This document shows, in pieces, positions 36,590 through 45,438 of a stretch of 64,000 bases of DNA. The stretch is from Bacillota bacterium (GTDB taxonomy: Bacteria; Bacillota; Clostridia; Christensenellales; Aristaeellaceae): contig JAFADG010000021.1 of assembly GCA_023425025.1 (NCBI GenBank), positions 1 through 64,000 of the forward strand. The letters run 5' to 3'. The first letter of the stretch is position 1. The number at the start of each line of letters is the position of its first letter. A program made the position numbers and the translations under genes. Below the pieces are notes generated by a model. The model did not search any database, was not told the DNA's origin, and saw only the letters and a program-made list of their open reading frames with translations.

Positions 36590-37447
36590 TCAGCCCTCCG
36601 GCATGACGTCGCTTTTCTTGGGGCTTCCCCGGCCTTCCAAATCCGGCTGCCTGCGTTCGATGGCCGCCAGGGCGATTTCAATGTCCTCGTACACCTCTCC
36701 CCGGGTATGGCAGCCCACCGTCACCATGTCACAGGGGCGCAGCGTGGCGTAGGAGAAGGTCAGCCCCACGAAGGGGGACACACGGCCCGCCGCCATGGCC
36801 TTGATGGTCATCACGGGCTTTTTCGCCTGCCAGATGATCTTGTGAATGTACTCGATCTCCACCTGCATCAAAAAGCCGGCGCAGTTATAAATCTGCACAT
36901 AGGTCTGCACATCGTACTCATTCAAATCAGAATAGACGATCAACTCCGGCATGTGGGCCGACAGGCCGGGGATCATGCCCGCCTCCCGCACCATGGAAAG
37001 GTAATCCGGCAGCCGGTGAATGGTTTGTTTGTTTTTGTTCACCAGCTGCTCCGCGCTGGAATGATGGGGCATGCAGAAGGAGGCTCCCAGCTTCCGGGAT
37101 TTTTCGATGGCCGCTTTGGCTTCCTGCCGGGCGGCGGGGTTGTCATCCACGTTGAGGATGGGCGTATCGATAATGATCAGCTTCTTGCCCGTGCGGTCCT
37201 GGGCAAGATGGATGCCGTCAATAAACGCCTGGTTCCCGTCGATGGGACACATCACGGCGTCGATGCCGTATTCCAGGTATGCGCAAAGCAGGCCTGCCAC
37301 CGCTTCGGCGTTGTCATAGCGGGCCTTGATCTGCTTATCGGCGGCAGCGCTGGTATGGCTGTAGCCCAAAATCCAGTTGGACCCGATCAGCATGCGGGGG
37401 AGGGAAACGCCGCCCACCATGGTGCGGGGGAACGATTGCAAAGACAT
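36590..37447 (-). CDS. Conserved hypothetical protein, probable TIM barrel
   Basis: About 285 residues, soluble, no signal peptide. It begins with PRTMVGGVSLPRMLIGSNWI; alternating beta/alpha segments (LIIIDTPILNVDDN, FCMPHHSSAEQLV, PVMTIKAMAAGRV, MVTVGCHTRGEVYEDIEIA) suggest a TIM barrel like aldo/keto reductase or sugar-related lyase folds. I do not recognise a specific family. Start at ATG 37447 after AAAGGAAG. It stands divergent to a FucU-like mutarotase, so a role in sugar metabolism is possible but unproven. Confidence 0.75.
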   Translation of the reverse strand: MSLQSFPRTMVGGVSLPRMLIGSNWILGYSHTSAAADKQIKARYDNAEAVAGLLCAYLEYGIDAVMCPIDGNQAFIDGIHLAQDRTGKKLIIIDTPILNVDDNPAARQEAKAAIEKSRKLGASFCMPHHSSAEQLVNKNKQTIHRLPDYLSMVREAGMIPGLSAHMPELIVYSDLNEYDVQTYVQIYNCAGFLMQVEIEYIHKIIWQAKKPVMTIKAMAAGRVSPFVGLTFSYATLRPCDMVTVGCHTRGEVYEDIEIALAAIERRQPDLEGRGSPKKSDVMPEG

Positions 37448-37641
37448 ATTGATTCTTCCTTTCACGATGCATCCCTATTGGCTATACTTGTTCCAAGGAG
37501 CAACCTCATTTTCCTTCTTGATCATGAAAAATACGTTTTCCCCGGTCTTCACCGCACGCGGCACTTTCAAATCCCATCCGATTTTGTTATACTGATGCCA
37601 GGATTATCCGGGACAAGCGCCCGGCGTACAAGGAGAAAACC

Positions 37642-38073
37642 ATGTTAAAGGGTATATCGCCGCTCATTTCCCCGGAGCTTTTGAAGACCCTGGCCGAAAT
37701 GGGCCACGGGGATGAAATCGTCATTGGGGACGGCAATTTCCCCGCGGCCTCCATGGGCAAGCGGTGCATCCGCTGCGACGGGCATCCTGTTCCCGCACTG
37801 CTGGACGCCGTATTGCAGCTGTTTCCCCTGGACACGTTTGTTCAAGCGCCCGTGACGCTGATGCAGGTGGTTCCCGGTTCCCTGGCAGGCGATCCGCCGA
37901 TCTGGGCCGAGTTCAAGGCGATCCTTGAAAAGCACGCCCCCGGCACCAAGATCGGCTTGGAAGAGCGCTTCGCCTTCTATGAGCGCAGCCGGAATGCCTT
38001 TGCCACCATCCAAACCGGGGAAAGCGCCCTGTATGCCAATGTCATTTTGAAAAAAGGCGTGATTGGAAAGTAA
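37642..38073 (+). CDS. RbsD/FucU family sugar mutarotase (L-fucose mutarotase-like)
   Basis: 143 residues. Opening LKGISPLISPELLKTLAEMGHGDEIVIGDGNFPA is typical of FucU, with the catalytic His in GHGDE, and VTLMQVVPG in the middle. It interconverts anomers of fucose or a related sugar in the cytoplasm. AAGGAG lies upstream of the ATG. No fucose catabolic genes are adjacent, so the physiological sugar is open. The next gene starts directly after its stop codon. Confidence 0.9.
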   Translation: MLKGISPLISPELLKTLAEMGHGDEIVIGDGNFPAASMGKRCIRCDGHPVPALLDAVLQLFPLDTFVQAPVTLMQVVPGSLAGDPPIWAEFKAILEKHAPGTKIGLEERFAFYERSRNAFATIQTGESALYANVILKKGVIGK

Positions 38074-38850
38074 ATGGCTATGATGCAGACCATCACCAGC
38101 ATGCAAAATCCAAAGGTGGCCCTATGGCGGGGACTTAAAAACCGGGCGGCCAGGCAGGCGGCCGGGCTGTACCTGGTGGAAGGCCTCAAAATGGTGGAGG
38201 AGGCCCTTTTGATGGGCCTTGCAAGAACGCTGCTCATTGATATGGATCATGTTGCCGCGTTTGAGGCCCTGGCCGGTCACGCCGCCTGCGAAGCCTATGC
38301 CGTATCGCCCCATATTCTGGCCGCGGTCTGCGACACCAAAACGCCCCAGGGCATTGCCGCCCTGGTGGATTTGCCGGCCCCACCCACTCCGGACGCGCTG
38401 GGGCCGCTGGTCATCGCGCTGGATGGCGTGCAGGACCCCGGCAACGTAGGCACCATACTGCGCACAGCCGACGCCGCCGGCTTTACCGGCGCGCTGTTGT
38501 CGGAGGAATGTGCCGATTTGTATTCCCCCAAGTGCCTTCGGGCCACCATGGGCAGCATTTTCCGCCTGAAAGCGCTGGTCTGTAAAAACCTTGCCCGAAG
38601 CCTTTCAGGGCTGAGAGACGGCGGATACAGCCTGCTCTCCGGGGAACTGAACGGCACGCCCTTTTACAGCCGCGGCGCGCTTGGCGAAAAGCTGTGCCTG
38701 GTGATCGGCAGCGAAGGAAACGGCGTCTCCCAGGGCGTGAGCGCCGCATGCACCCACCGTTTGACCCTGCCCATGCGGGGCGGCGCGGAATCGCTGAACG
38801 CGGCAGTGGCTGCCGGAATCATGATGTATGATCTTGTGAACAGAGGCTGA
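38074..38850 (+). CDS. SpoU/TrmH-family RNA 2'-O-methyltransferase
   Basis: 258 residues. The N-terminal substrate-binding domain (SMQNPKVALWRGLKNR, then LVEGLKMVEEALL) and the C-terminal SPOUT domain have all three motifs: DPGNVGTILRTADAAG, LVIGSEGNGVS and LPMRGGAESLNAAVAAGIM. It probably methylates a ribose in 23S rRNA or tRNA using S-adenosylmethionine. Cotranscribed with the mutarotase gene (no gap) and followed by a terminator. Confidence 0.94.
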   Translation: MAMMQTITSMQNPKVALWRGLKNRAARQAAGLYLVEGLKMVEEALLMGLARTLLIDMDHVAAFEALAGHAACEAYAVSPHILAAVCDTKTPQGIAALVDLPAPPTPDALGPLVIALDGVQDPGNVGTILRTADAAGFTGALLSEECADLYSPKCLRATMGSIFRLKALVCKNLARSLSGLRDGGYSLLSGELNGTPFYSRGALGEKLCLVIGSEGNGVSQGVSAACTHRLTLPMRGGAESLNAAVAAGIMMYDLVNRG

Positions 38851-38873
38851 GCCGCTATATACAACAAAAAACA

Positions 38874-38908
38874 CCATCCCCTTTTGCATTTTGGGGGATG
38901 GCATTTTT
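38874..38908 (+). terminator. Intrinsic terminator after the methyltransferase gene
   Basis: An 8-bp stem CCATCCCC/GGGGATGG (38874-38881 with 38894-38901) with a long loop is followed by CATTTTT. An A-run upstream means it could also act weakly on the opposite strand. Confidence 0.8.
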
Positions 38909-39022
38909 GATCTTCAGGAAAACCCCTACAGGAAGAAACATACAGCCACCGTAGGGGCGGCTATTATGGCAAGGGGCGGATGGTATTAGCTGCCCGCCCC
39001 ACCGTGGGTTTTGTTTGCCACA

Positions 39023-39047
39023 GGCGGGCGATTATCAATCGCCCGCC
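39023..39047. repeat. Perfect palindromic hairpin in the gap after the GH51 gene
   Basis: An 11-bp inverted repeat GGCGGGCGATT/AATCGCCCGCC with a 3-nt loop. It is part of a GC-rich intergenic block (38955-39050) with further GGGGCGG/CCGCCCC complementarity. It may act as a 3' mRNA end signal for the arabinoside operon on the minus strand; there is no T-run. Confidence 0.6.
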
Positions 39048-39079
39048 CAGTTGCATATACATATCAGATAGTATTTTCG

Positions 39080-40579
39080 CTACAATTTCACTTCCACAAT
39101 ATTCACCGAATGGGGCATGACCGCCAGGGGCCTCGGCTCCGATACCTCCATCCAATCGGTGGAAAACACCTTGGCCCCCTGGTGCCCAATATCGTTGTAG
39201 CTGTCGCAGCAGGCACCGGAGAGCGTATGCATGCGGTAGGCGCGAATCGGGGCATGGTCCACTTCCACCGTTAATTCCGCCATAGAGGCAGCGGATTTAT
39301 TGATTACCGCCAGAGTGACCATACCTTTTTCCGCGCCGGTAGTGGCGATAACGTCCAGTTGGTCCACCGTCGCCTCCCGCTGCTGCTTATCGGCAAAGAC
39401 AGCCTTGGGCATATCCTCGCAATACGCGTCCACCACCGTCTCCTTGAGATGATTAACATACAGGTCGAACACATGGTAGGTAGTTCTGAGCACGATTCCA
39501 TCTGGATGGGTAAAGATGCATCCCCTGGTGTTCACCGCCGGCGCGAAGTTCGCCATGCCCACAATATCGCAATTGCGGTTGAGTTCGTTCAAAAAGCAGG
39601 CGGAAAACACGGCGTCCGCCATGGTATAAGAGCTGTTGATATCGTTCTTGTCCCTTGGCAGCAGGTATTCTTCCTTGGTTACCCCAAGCTTTGGCGTGTG
39701 GATATTGGGGTGGTACCATCCCCTCAGGTTCCACTCATCAAAAGCGATTTTGATCTGACTTTCCATACCAAGGGCTGTAAGTAATCCCCGCACCTTGGTA
39801 ATGGATGTGCCCAGCCTTTGCGTATAGGCCATAGCCTGCTCATAGGTGGCCAGGGCGTTGGTATTGTGTATGCCATCCCAGTATTCATGCATGGATATCC
39901 AATTCAGCTGATGGCCGGCGCTGCGCAAAAGGTTCAGGTTCCAGTCGATATCGGGTATGGCCGCCGCGGAGAGTTCAATCTCCGGGTCTACATGCTTCAT
40001 CAGCTTGGCCGACTCTAAAACCAGCCTGCCCCATTCCCCCGCATCCTTGGCACCCAGTTCCCAGGCGCCATAGTTTTCATTGCCGATGCTCCAGTACTTG
40101 ACCTTGTGGGGCGCTTGCAAACCGTTGGCGATGCGCTGCTTGGCATACTCCCCTTCGCTTGCAAGGTTGCAGTACTCCACCCAGTCGCTCATTTCCTCCA
40201 TGGTGCCGGTGCCCGCGTTGGTACATATATACGGCTCGCAGTCAAGCTTGCGGCACAGCTTGATAAATTCATCCGTGCCGAAAGCGTTGCTGTCCTCCAC
40301 CCGCCAGGCCTTGTCAAAAACGGCCGGCCGGTTTTTGCCCACACCCTTTTTCCAATTGTAGGAGGATACGAAGCATCCGCCCGGCCAGCGGAGGATGGGC
40401 ACCTTGATCTTCCGCAGCGCCGCAAGCACATCTGTTCGAAACCCGTCCTCATCGGAAAGGGGATTCCCGGGGTCATAGACGCCGCCGTAGATCTGCCGGT
40501 GGAAATGCTCCAGAAAATGGCCGTACAGCAGCGGGCTGACCTGGCCGGTCTTTCTTGAGGTCTGCACGTATACCTTCAT
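39080..40579 (-). CDS. Alpha-L-arabinofuranosidase, GH51
   Basis: About 499 residues, cytoplasmic, normal for GH51. The acid/base Glu lies in YWSIGNENYGAWE and the nucleophile Glu in IAFDEWNLRGW. The N-terminus (SPLLYGHFLEHFHRQIYGG and RWPGGCFVSSYNWK) and the C-terminal beta domain are typical. It releases arabinofuranose from imported arabino-oligosaccharides. The ATG at 40579 overlaps the stop of the ArsR-type gene (ATGA), a sign of coupling; the open frame extends further upstream without a better start. Confidence 0.96.
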   Translation of the reverse strand: MKVYVQTSRKTGQVSPLLYGHFLEHFHRQIYGGVYDPGNPLSDEDGFRTDVLAALRKIKVPILRWPGGCFVSSYNWKKGVGKNRPAVFDKAWRVEDSNAFGTDEFIKLCRKLDCEPYICTNAGTGTMEEMSDWVEYCNLASEGEYAKQRIANGLQAPHKVKYWSIGNENYGAWELGAKDAGEWGRLVLESAKLMKHVDPEIELSAAAIPDIDWNLNLLRSAGHQLNWISMHEYWDGIHNTNALATYEQAMAYTQRLGTSITKVRGLLTALGMESQIKIAFDEWNLRGWYHPNIHTPKLGVTKEEYLLPRDKNDINSSYTMADAVFSACFLNELNRNCDIVGMANFAPAVNTRGCIFTHPDGIVLRTTYHVFDLYVNHLKETVVDAYCEDMPKAVFADKQQREATVDQLDVIATTGAEKGMVTLAVINKSAASMAELTVEVDHAPIRAYRMHTLSGACCDSYNDIGHQGAKVFSTDWMEVSEPRPLAVMPHSVNIVEVKL

Positions 40580-41577
40580 GCTCCCGCTTCCTCCCCCGGC
40601 ACATTGTACCTGTCCACCGATTCCTGGATGGATTTGATGCGGCCCTGCCACATATCATTGCTCCACCGCTGGGAATCGTAGGGGGTAGAAAAAAAGGTAC
40701 GGACCAGTATATCCTGGTTATGGTTACCAAACTTTTTGCCATAGATGGTCAGGCCGCCCACATGCTTGGCCTGCTCGCCCACCTCCAGCTTCAACCGCCA
40801 GAAGTTCTGATCGTTTCCCACATCGGCAATGGTCACATCGCTGAGCCTTGCTTCATCCAGATATGTCCCTGTCCGGTCGATCCGGATGAGCTTGAGCATA
40901 CCGTATTGGTTCGCCTGCCACCACATGGGCGTAAGCACGCCATGGCGCCGACCGAAATCCCCCGGGCATGTCCAATCGAACAAATGTATCCCGTTCAGGA
41001 AAAAGGCGATATCCGAGGGCCATTCATCATTGTAACCCGGCGCTTCCGAGGAAATCTCCATGGAAATGTTGATCTCCTCCAGCGTCTGGTCCGGGAGTAT
41101 GTAGTTGGGAAACCTGTATTCCACATACCCCTGGGTAAACCACAGAATCTGCGCGTTCACCCGCTGGGGGTCCATCAAAAATTTGGGCTCGTCAAAATAA
41201 CCGATGATGTTTTCTTCTGTGGCCAGGCCGCAGGTAGGCCGTACCTGAATATCGCTGTAATGGCCAACGGGGATGGACACCTCATGTATGTTCTGCTTCA
41301 CATCCCGGTGGGGAAGCTGAAGCCGGTATTCCGCCTCCATCAAAACACACTTTTTATGGCTGGCGCCATTCACCGTCACCATGCTGGATTTGATGATTCC
41401 GGCGCTTTCCAGTTTTTGCACGTGCCTCGTCATAATGGAGCTGCTGATGCCTATTTTCTCGGCCAGCTGCTTGATGTTCAAATCCTCCACGGCCAAAAGC
41501 TCCAGGATTTGCACCCTGACTTCGCTGGCCAGCGCTTCAAAAAAGCCCACGTTTTCGCGATTTACACGGATAATCAA
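40576..41577 (-). CDS. ArsR-family HTH regulator with large C-terminal domain
   Basis: 333 residues. The first ~80 residues form a winged helix (EALASEVRVQILELLAVEDL, KQLAEKIGISSSIMTRHVQKLESAGII). The rest is a beta-rich domain with many Trp and Asn residues (LNGIHLFDWTCPGDFG, LTPMWWQANQYG) that probably binds a sugar. Similar ArsR fusions are found next to GH51 genes. I infer that it is the local regulator of this operon, responding to arabinose or an arabino-oligosaccharide. Confidence 0.85.
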   Translation of the reverse strand: MIIRVNRENVGFFEALASEVRVQILELLAVEDLNIKQLAEKIGISSSIMTRHVQKLESAGIIKSSMVTVNGASHKKCVLMEAEYRLQLPHRDVKQNIHEVSIPVGHYSDIQVRPTCGLATEENIIGYFDEPKFLMDPQRVNAQILWFTQGYVEYRFPNYILPDQTLEEINISMEISSEAPGYNDEWPSDIAFFLNGIHLFDWTCPGDFGRRHGVLTPMWWQANQYGMLKLIRIDRTGTYLDEARLSDVTIADVGNDQNFWRLKLEVGEQAKHVGGLTIYGKKFGNHNQDILVRTFFSTPYDSQRWSNDMWQGRIKSIQESVDRYNVPGEEAGA

Positions 41578-41611
41578 TGCGCTTCTCTCCCTTTTTACCG
41601 CAGCGCCGGTC

Positions 41612-42508
41612 TCAGCCCTTGACGCTGCCGGCCGTCATGCCTTCAATGATATACCGCTGCGCCAGCAAATACAAAAGCAGAATCGGCAGTATCGCAAAAA
41701 CAGAGCCGCAAATCATCAGATCATAGTTGTTGCCATAGGGCGTGAACAGCGTGTTCAAGCCGATGGGCAGGGTATACTTATCCATGGATGCTATCACCAG
41801 CAGCGGCCACAGCAGGCTGTTCCAGGAACCCATACCCACCAGCACCGCCATGGAGCCCATGGCCGGTTTCATGATCGGCAGAACGATGCGGGCATAAATG
41901 CCATATTCGGTGCAGCCATCCACCCGTCCGGCATCCAGCAATTCATGGGGAATGCCCAAAAGGAACTGGCGGAAGAAAAAAATGGAGGACACGCTGGCAA
42001 GAAAGGGAATCATGACGCCGGCGTAGCTGTCGTACAGCCCCATGGCATTTACCTGAATATACATCGGCAGCATCAGGATTTCAAGGGGGATCATCAACAC
42101 GATGAGAACGCACAGAAAGAACGCGTTCTTTCCCTTGAAGTCATACATGGCAAAGCCGTAGGCCACAAAGGAGCTGATAAAAAGCGTCAGCGCCGTTTGG
42201 ATGACCGTGATCATCAGGCTGTTTTTGAACCATGTGAAGTAGCTGTGGGCCAGGTATGTGCCCTCCTTGGTGATACCGGTAAACAGATACTTCCAGGACA
42301 GAAGGTTGAGCTTGTAAGGTTCAAGCCGCAGATTCAGGCCGTTGATAAACAGCTCGTTTCCGCCTTTGAAGGAACCCAAAAGAATCGCCCACAAAGGGAT
42401 GAGAATCAGCAAAGCAAGCAGTGTGAAAAAAAGCAGCAGCACCACTCTGGCTACAGGATTGTAGCCAAGCTTGCCTTTGGATTTTGCCAAAAGCTGCACC
42501 GCAGTCAT
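41612..42508 (-). CDS. Arabino-oligosaccharide ABC permease (AraQ/MalG type)
   Basis: 298 residues with six membrane helices, beginning VARVVLLLFFTLLALLILIP, and a permease loop with LLDAGRVDGCTEYGIYARIVLP-like EAA features (LDAGRVDGC). CUT1 family. Its start overlaps the end of the AraP-type gene by 4 bp (ATGA). Substrate inferred from the downstream arabinofuranosidase. No ATPase gene in the operon. Confidence 0.93.
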   Translation of the reverse strand: MTAVQLLAKSKGKLGYNPVARVVLLLFFTLLALLILIPLWAILLGSFKGGNELFINGLNLRLEPYKLNLLSWKYLFTGITKEGTYLAHSYFTWFKNSLMITVIQTALTLFISSFVAYGFAMYDFKGKNAFFLCVLIVLMIPLEILMLPMYIQVNAMGLYDSYAGVMIPFLASVSSIFFFRQFLLGIPHELLDAGRVDGCTEYGIYARIVLPIMKPAMGSMAVLVGMGSWNSLLWPLLVIASMDKYTLPIGLNTLFTPYGNNYDLMICGSVFAILPILLLYLLAQRYIIEGMTAGSVKG

Positions 42509-43410
42509 GCTTTCGTCCCCCTTCCGCCAAGAACGCCTGTAATGCGAAGCTGTACAAGATTGATCACCATGGCGCCCGCCAGCAGCACCAGGCCCACTGC
42601 CGAGGCGTAGCCCAGGCGCAGGCGCTCAAAACCGTAGCGGTACAAATATCCGATAATGGTCAGGCCGTAGTTGTGGGGCGAATTGTTGTTGCCAAAGACC
42701 ATATAGCTTTCTGTAAACATGGCAAGGCCCGCGTAAATGCTGATGGTCAGCACGTAAATGGTGGTAGGTTTGAGTAGCGGCATGCTGATATGGCGGAACT
42801 TTTGATACGCGTTGGCTCCGTCGATATCCGCGGATTCATACAACTCGTTGGGGATCGATTTGAGTCCCGCCAGAAAGTAGAGCATGTTCATGCCGGTCCA
42901 CCGCCAGCAGCACAAAAGAATCAACGCCAAGAGGCTGGGATATTCAAGCTTCAGCCAATAGATGGCATCCTTGCCGAAGGCTGCCAGCAGGGAATTCATC
43001 ATGGCGCCCGGCAGCTCGGAAAACATCATGCGGAATATGATGCCCGCCACCACAACGGAGGACAGGACGGGCATAAAGTAAACAGACTTGAAAACATTGC
43101 TGAATTTCATGGAGCGGCTGCTGATCATGTACGCAAACAGCATGGGAAAAGGAATCAGCAGGGCGCAGGTGAGAACCATGTAGCGCACGCTGTTGAAAAC
43201 TGCCGTTCCGAAAATCTTGTCTTTAAAAATGCGCTCATAGTTGGACCAGCCAACCCATTGCACCTGGCCCGGCAGAATGTCCTGAAAGCTCATCCTGACG
43301 GTTGATATAATCGGATAAACGAAAAAAATCAGGAATGTCAATATAAAAGGGAGTATAAACACATATGGCGCTATTTTTTTGGAATACAGAATTCTCTTTA
43401 CGCTCTGCAC
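42505..43410 (-). CDS. Arabino-oligosaccharide ABC permease (AraP/MalF type)
   Basis: 301 residues, six predicted helices (PYVFILPFILTFLIFFVYP first), and the EAA-type loop YESADIDGANAYQKFRHISMP. CUT1 importer subunit pairing with the overlapping AraQ-type permease. It lies 79 bp after the binding protein gene, with a strong hairpin in between that may set the expression ratio. Confidence 0.93.
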   Translation of the reverse strand: MQSVKRILYSKKIAPYVFILPFILTFLIFFVYPIISTVRMSFQDILPGQVQWVGWSNYERIFKDKIFGTAVFNSVRYMVLTCALLIPFPMLFAYMISSRSMKFSNVFKSVYFMPVLSSVVVAGIIFRMMFSELPGAMMNSLLAAFGKDAIYWLKLEYPSLLALILLCCWRWTGMNMLYFLAGLKSIPNELYESADIDGANAYQKFRHISMPLLKPTTIYVLTISIYAGLAMFTESYMVFGNNNSPHNYGLTIIGYLYRYGFERLRLGYASAVGLVLLAGAMVINLVQLRITGVLGGRGTKA

Positions 43411-43442
43411 GCAACACCACTCCCAGCCGGTAATGAGTAAGA

Positions 43443-43471
43443 CCGGAGAGGGGCGTAGCTCCCCTCTCCGG
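43443..43471 (-). promoter_or_regulatory. Intercistronic hairpin after the binding-protein gene
   Basis: A perfect 11-bp stem CCGGAGAGGGG/CCCCTCTCCGG with a 7-nt loop between the binding protein and the first permease. It lacks a T-run (TCTTACTC follows), so mRNA stabilisation or partial termination is more likely than full stop. Same placement as 14166-14203. Confidence 0.7.
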
Positions 43472-43489
43472 AAGTCTATTCAGGTGAAA

Positions 43490-44788
43490 TCAGAAAATAT
43501 CGGATTCGATGGTTTCCTGCGCCGTCTTCAGTTCTTCGGCCGCGTCGTTGCCGTTGATGTAGACGTTGTTCCACAGCGTGGTGCCCAGGTAGTTGTTGAT
43601 GGTGGGGCTGATGGAGGTGGAAACGATGAAGCTGATTTCATCCTTTACTTCCAGCAGCGCGTCGAAGGGGTTGGTTACAAAGTATTTGACAAACTTGTTC
43701 TCGGGATTGTGGGTCATTTCCTTGTCTTCCCACACAGCGCGGTTCAGCGGGTCGAAGCCCAGGATTTCCCAAATCATCTTCTCGCCTTCGGGCGTGAGCT
43801 TGGCGAACACAACGAATTCCGCGGCCAGGTCCTTATCGGCGGCGGTGAGGGAAACGACGGTGCCGGTGCCGCCCAAGCCGATGGAGCGGGGCTGACCCTT
43901 TTCAAACACGGGGGCGGGAGCAATGGCATACTTGCCGGCCATGGCGGGAATCTCATCCACAAAGCGGCTCATGTACCACAAGGGCATAATGACCGTGGCG
44001 CACACGCCGGTGTTGACCCAGGCCTTGCCTTCTTCGGTATCCACCTGGCCGCCGGGGCAAACCATGGCGATGCCGTCCTTCAACCAGCTTTGCTGGGTGG
44101 TGATGGCCTTGAGCATTTCGGGGGTGTCAACGGTGGCAACGGGCTTGTCGGGGTCGGCGTTATCCTGGTAATCAGCGCCCTGCTCGGTGAGCATGAGGGA
44201 AGTGATCCAGTTGGTGGTGGTTTCCACATTGCCCATGTAGACATTGGGGTTGGCGGCCTTCAGCTTGCGTCCGGCCTCCGCCCAGTCATCCCAGGTGACG
44301 ATGGTCTTGTAGTCGATACCGGCGGCTTCCAGCAATTCCACATTGTAGAAAGCAACGGTGGCGCCTACGTGATAGTCAATGCCGTACACCTTGTCGCCCT
44401 TGGAGTAGATGCTCATGCGGGCGGGAACCACGTCATTCACGTAGTCCTTCATGTAGTCGTTCAATTCCACCAGCTGCGGCTGGCCCAGCAGCACGTTGGG
44501 GAACTGGCCAAGCTCCACATCGCACAGGTCAGGCGCGCCAACGCCGGACTGCAGCGCGATCTTGAACTTGTTGTGCATGTCTTCATAGCCGATGACGGTT
44601 CCTTCCAGCTCGATCTGGCGGTCGGGGTGCAGCTCGTTCCAGCTTTGGGCTCTTGCTTCAAAGAATTGCTTGTGTTGGTCGATAAAGGTCCAGAAGGTCA
44701 ATTTGGTCTTGGGCGCTTCCGCGCTGGCGACACAGACCATGCCCAGCACCATTACGGCGCACAGGAGTAAGGCGACGAGTTTTCTCAT
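43490..44788 (-). CDS. Extracellular sugar-binding protein (AraN-like, family 1)
   Basis: 432 residues with an N-terminal signal (RKLVALLLCAVMVLGMVC followed by ASAEAP) and family 1 pattern (KLTFWTFIDQHKQFFEARAQ). A signal peptidase I site after ASA is more convincing than the weak lipobox around Cys in GMVC. It is the first gene of the operon that ends with GH51, so arabino-oligosaccharides are the likely ligands. AAGGAGG precedes the ATG at 44788. Confidence 0.92.
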   Translation of the reverse strand: MRKLVALLLCAVMVLGMVCVASAEAPKTKLTFWTFIDQHKQFFEARAQSWNELHPDRQIELEGTVIGYEDMHNKFKIALQSGVGAPDLCDVELGQFPNVLLGQPQLVELNDYMKDYVNDVVPARMSIYSKGDKVYGIDYHVGATVAFYNVELLEAAGIDYKTIVTWDDWAEAGRKLKAANPNVYMGNVETTTNWITSLMLTEQGADYQDNADPDKPVATVDTPEMLKAITTQQSWLKDGIAMVCPGGQVDTEEGKAWVNTGVCATVIMPLWYMSRFVDEIPAMAGKYAIAPAPVFEKGQPRSIGLGGTGTVVSLTAADKDLAAEFVVFAKLTPEGEKMIWEILGFDPLNRAVWEDKEMTHNPENKFVKYFVTNPFDALLEVKDEISFIVSTSISPTINNYLGTTLWNNVYINGNDAAEELKTAQETIESDIF

Positions 44789-44972
44789 GACAGGGAAACC
44801 TCCTTTTGATGTATGATGGAGCGCGCATGCGCTTCATTCCGTTGATGGGCCCTGACCAGCCGCTGCGCTTGAATCCTGTTTCAGTGCTTCTTCCCGATTT
44901 CTTTATTTGTACATAAGTCAGCTTGAAAACCTATATATCCTTGTTGATGCACTGTTGCGAAACCTTTGCTAG

Positions 44973-45001
44973 AGTATAATCTACACAAACAAATATGTCA
45001 A
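44973..45001 (-). promoter_or_regulatory. Arabinoside operon promoter
   Basis: Minus-strand -35 TTGACA (44996-45001), 17-bp spacer, -10 TATACT (44973-44978). An imperfect palindrome GCAAAGGTTTCGC (minus strand, about 44957-44970) overlaps the start point and may be an operator. The leader to the first ATG is about 180 nt; nothing else identified in it. Confidence 0.85.
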
Positions 45002-45353
45002 TATGAACAGAATGAAAAAAGATTTTATGTGCTATATGTTAATAAAACAGTCAATCGCCACCCAGATTTTTGCATACCTCGTGAACCTTTATGTTATTCA
45101 CCTGTATGTGAATCACTAATCTGTCCGTATGTACCGGGCTCAGCAACGAATGCTTGCCGCGTAAACAAAATACGTATGACGGGCGTGCCAAAAAAGCTCG
45201 GCAAGACAGCAGGGATTTCATTGGCATTGGAAGACAGGTTTGCTTATCACTCAAGCGGATGATAAAGGAAACTATTTCGCAGTGGAGGAAATCGGCAGAT
45301 ACATTATCTGCTCCCCAAAATCATTCTGCTATCGCAAAATAAGCAGCATATAA

Positions 45354-45390
45354 AAGAACCCACCCTTCCAACAGCGAAGGATGGGTTCTT
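45354..45390 (-). terminator. Terminator of the TPM/zinc-ribbon operon
   Basis: A 15-bp stem (45354-45368 with 45376-45390, one G-U pair) with a 7-nt loop, followed on the minus strand by TTTTATA. It lies about 50 bp after the stop of the TPM-domain gene. The stretch 45002-45353 between it and the arabinoside promoter holds no gene I can support. Confidence 0.8.
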
Positions 45391-45438
45391 CGATATAAAG
45401 ATTCTTTTGTCACCCGCAGCGCAGTATCTGCCGCAATA

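Noticed and set aside
45154..45342. Plus-strand ORF of 62 codons upstream of the arabinoside promoter
   Set aside because: No ribosome binding site and low-complexity composition; at most a decayed fragment, noted as a weak finding.
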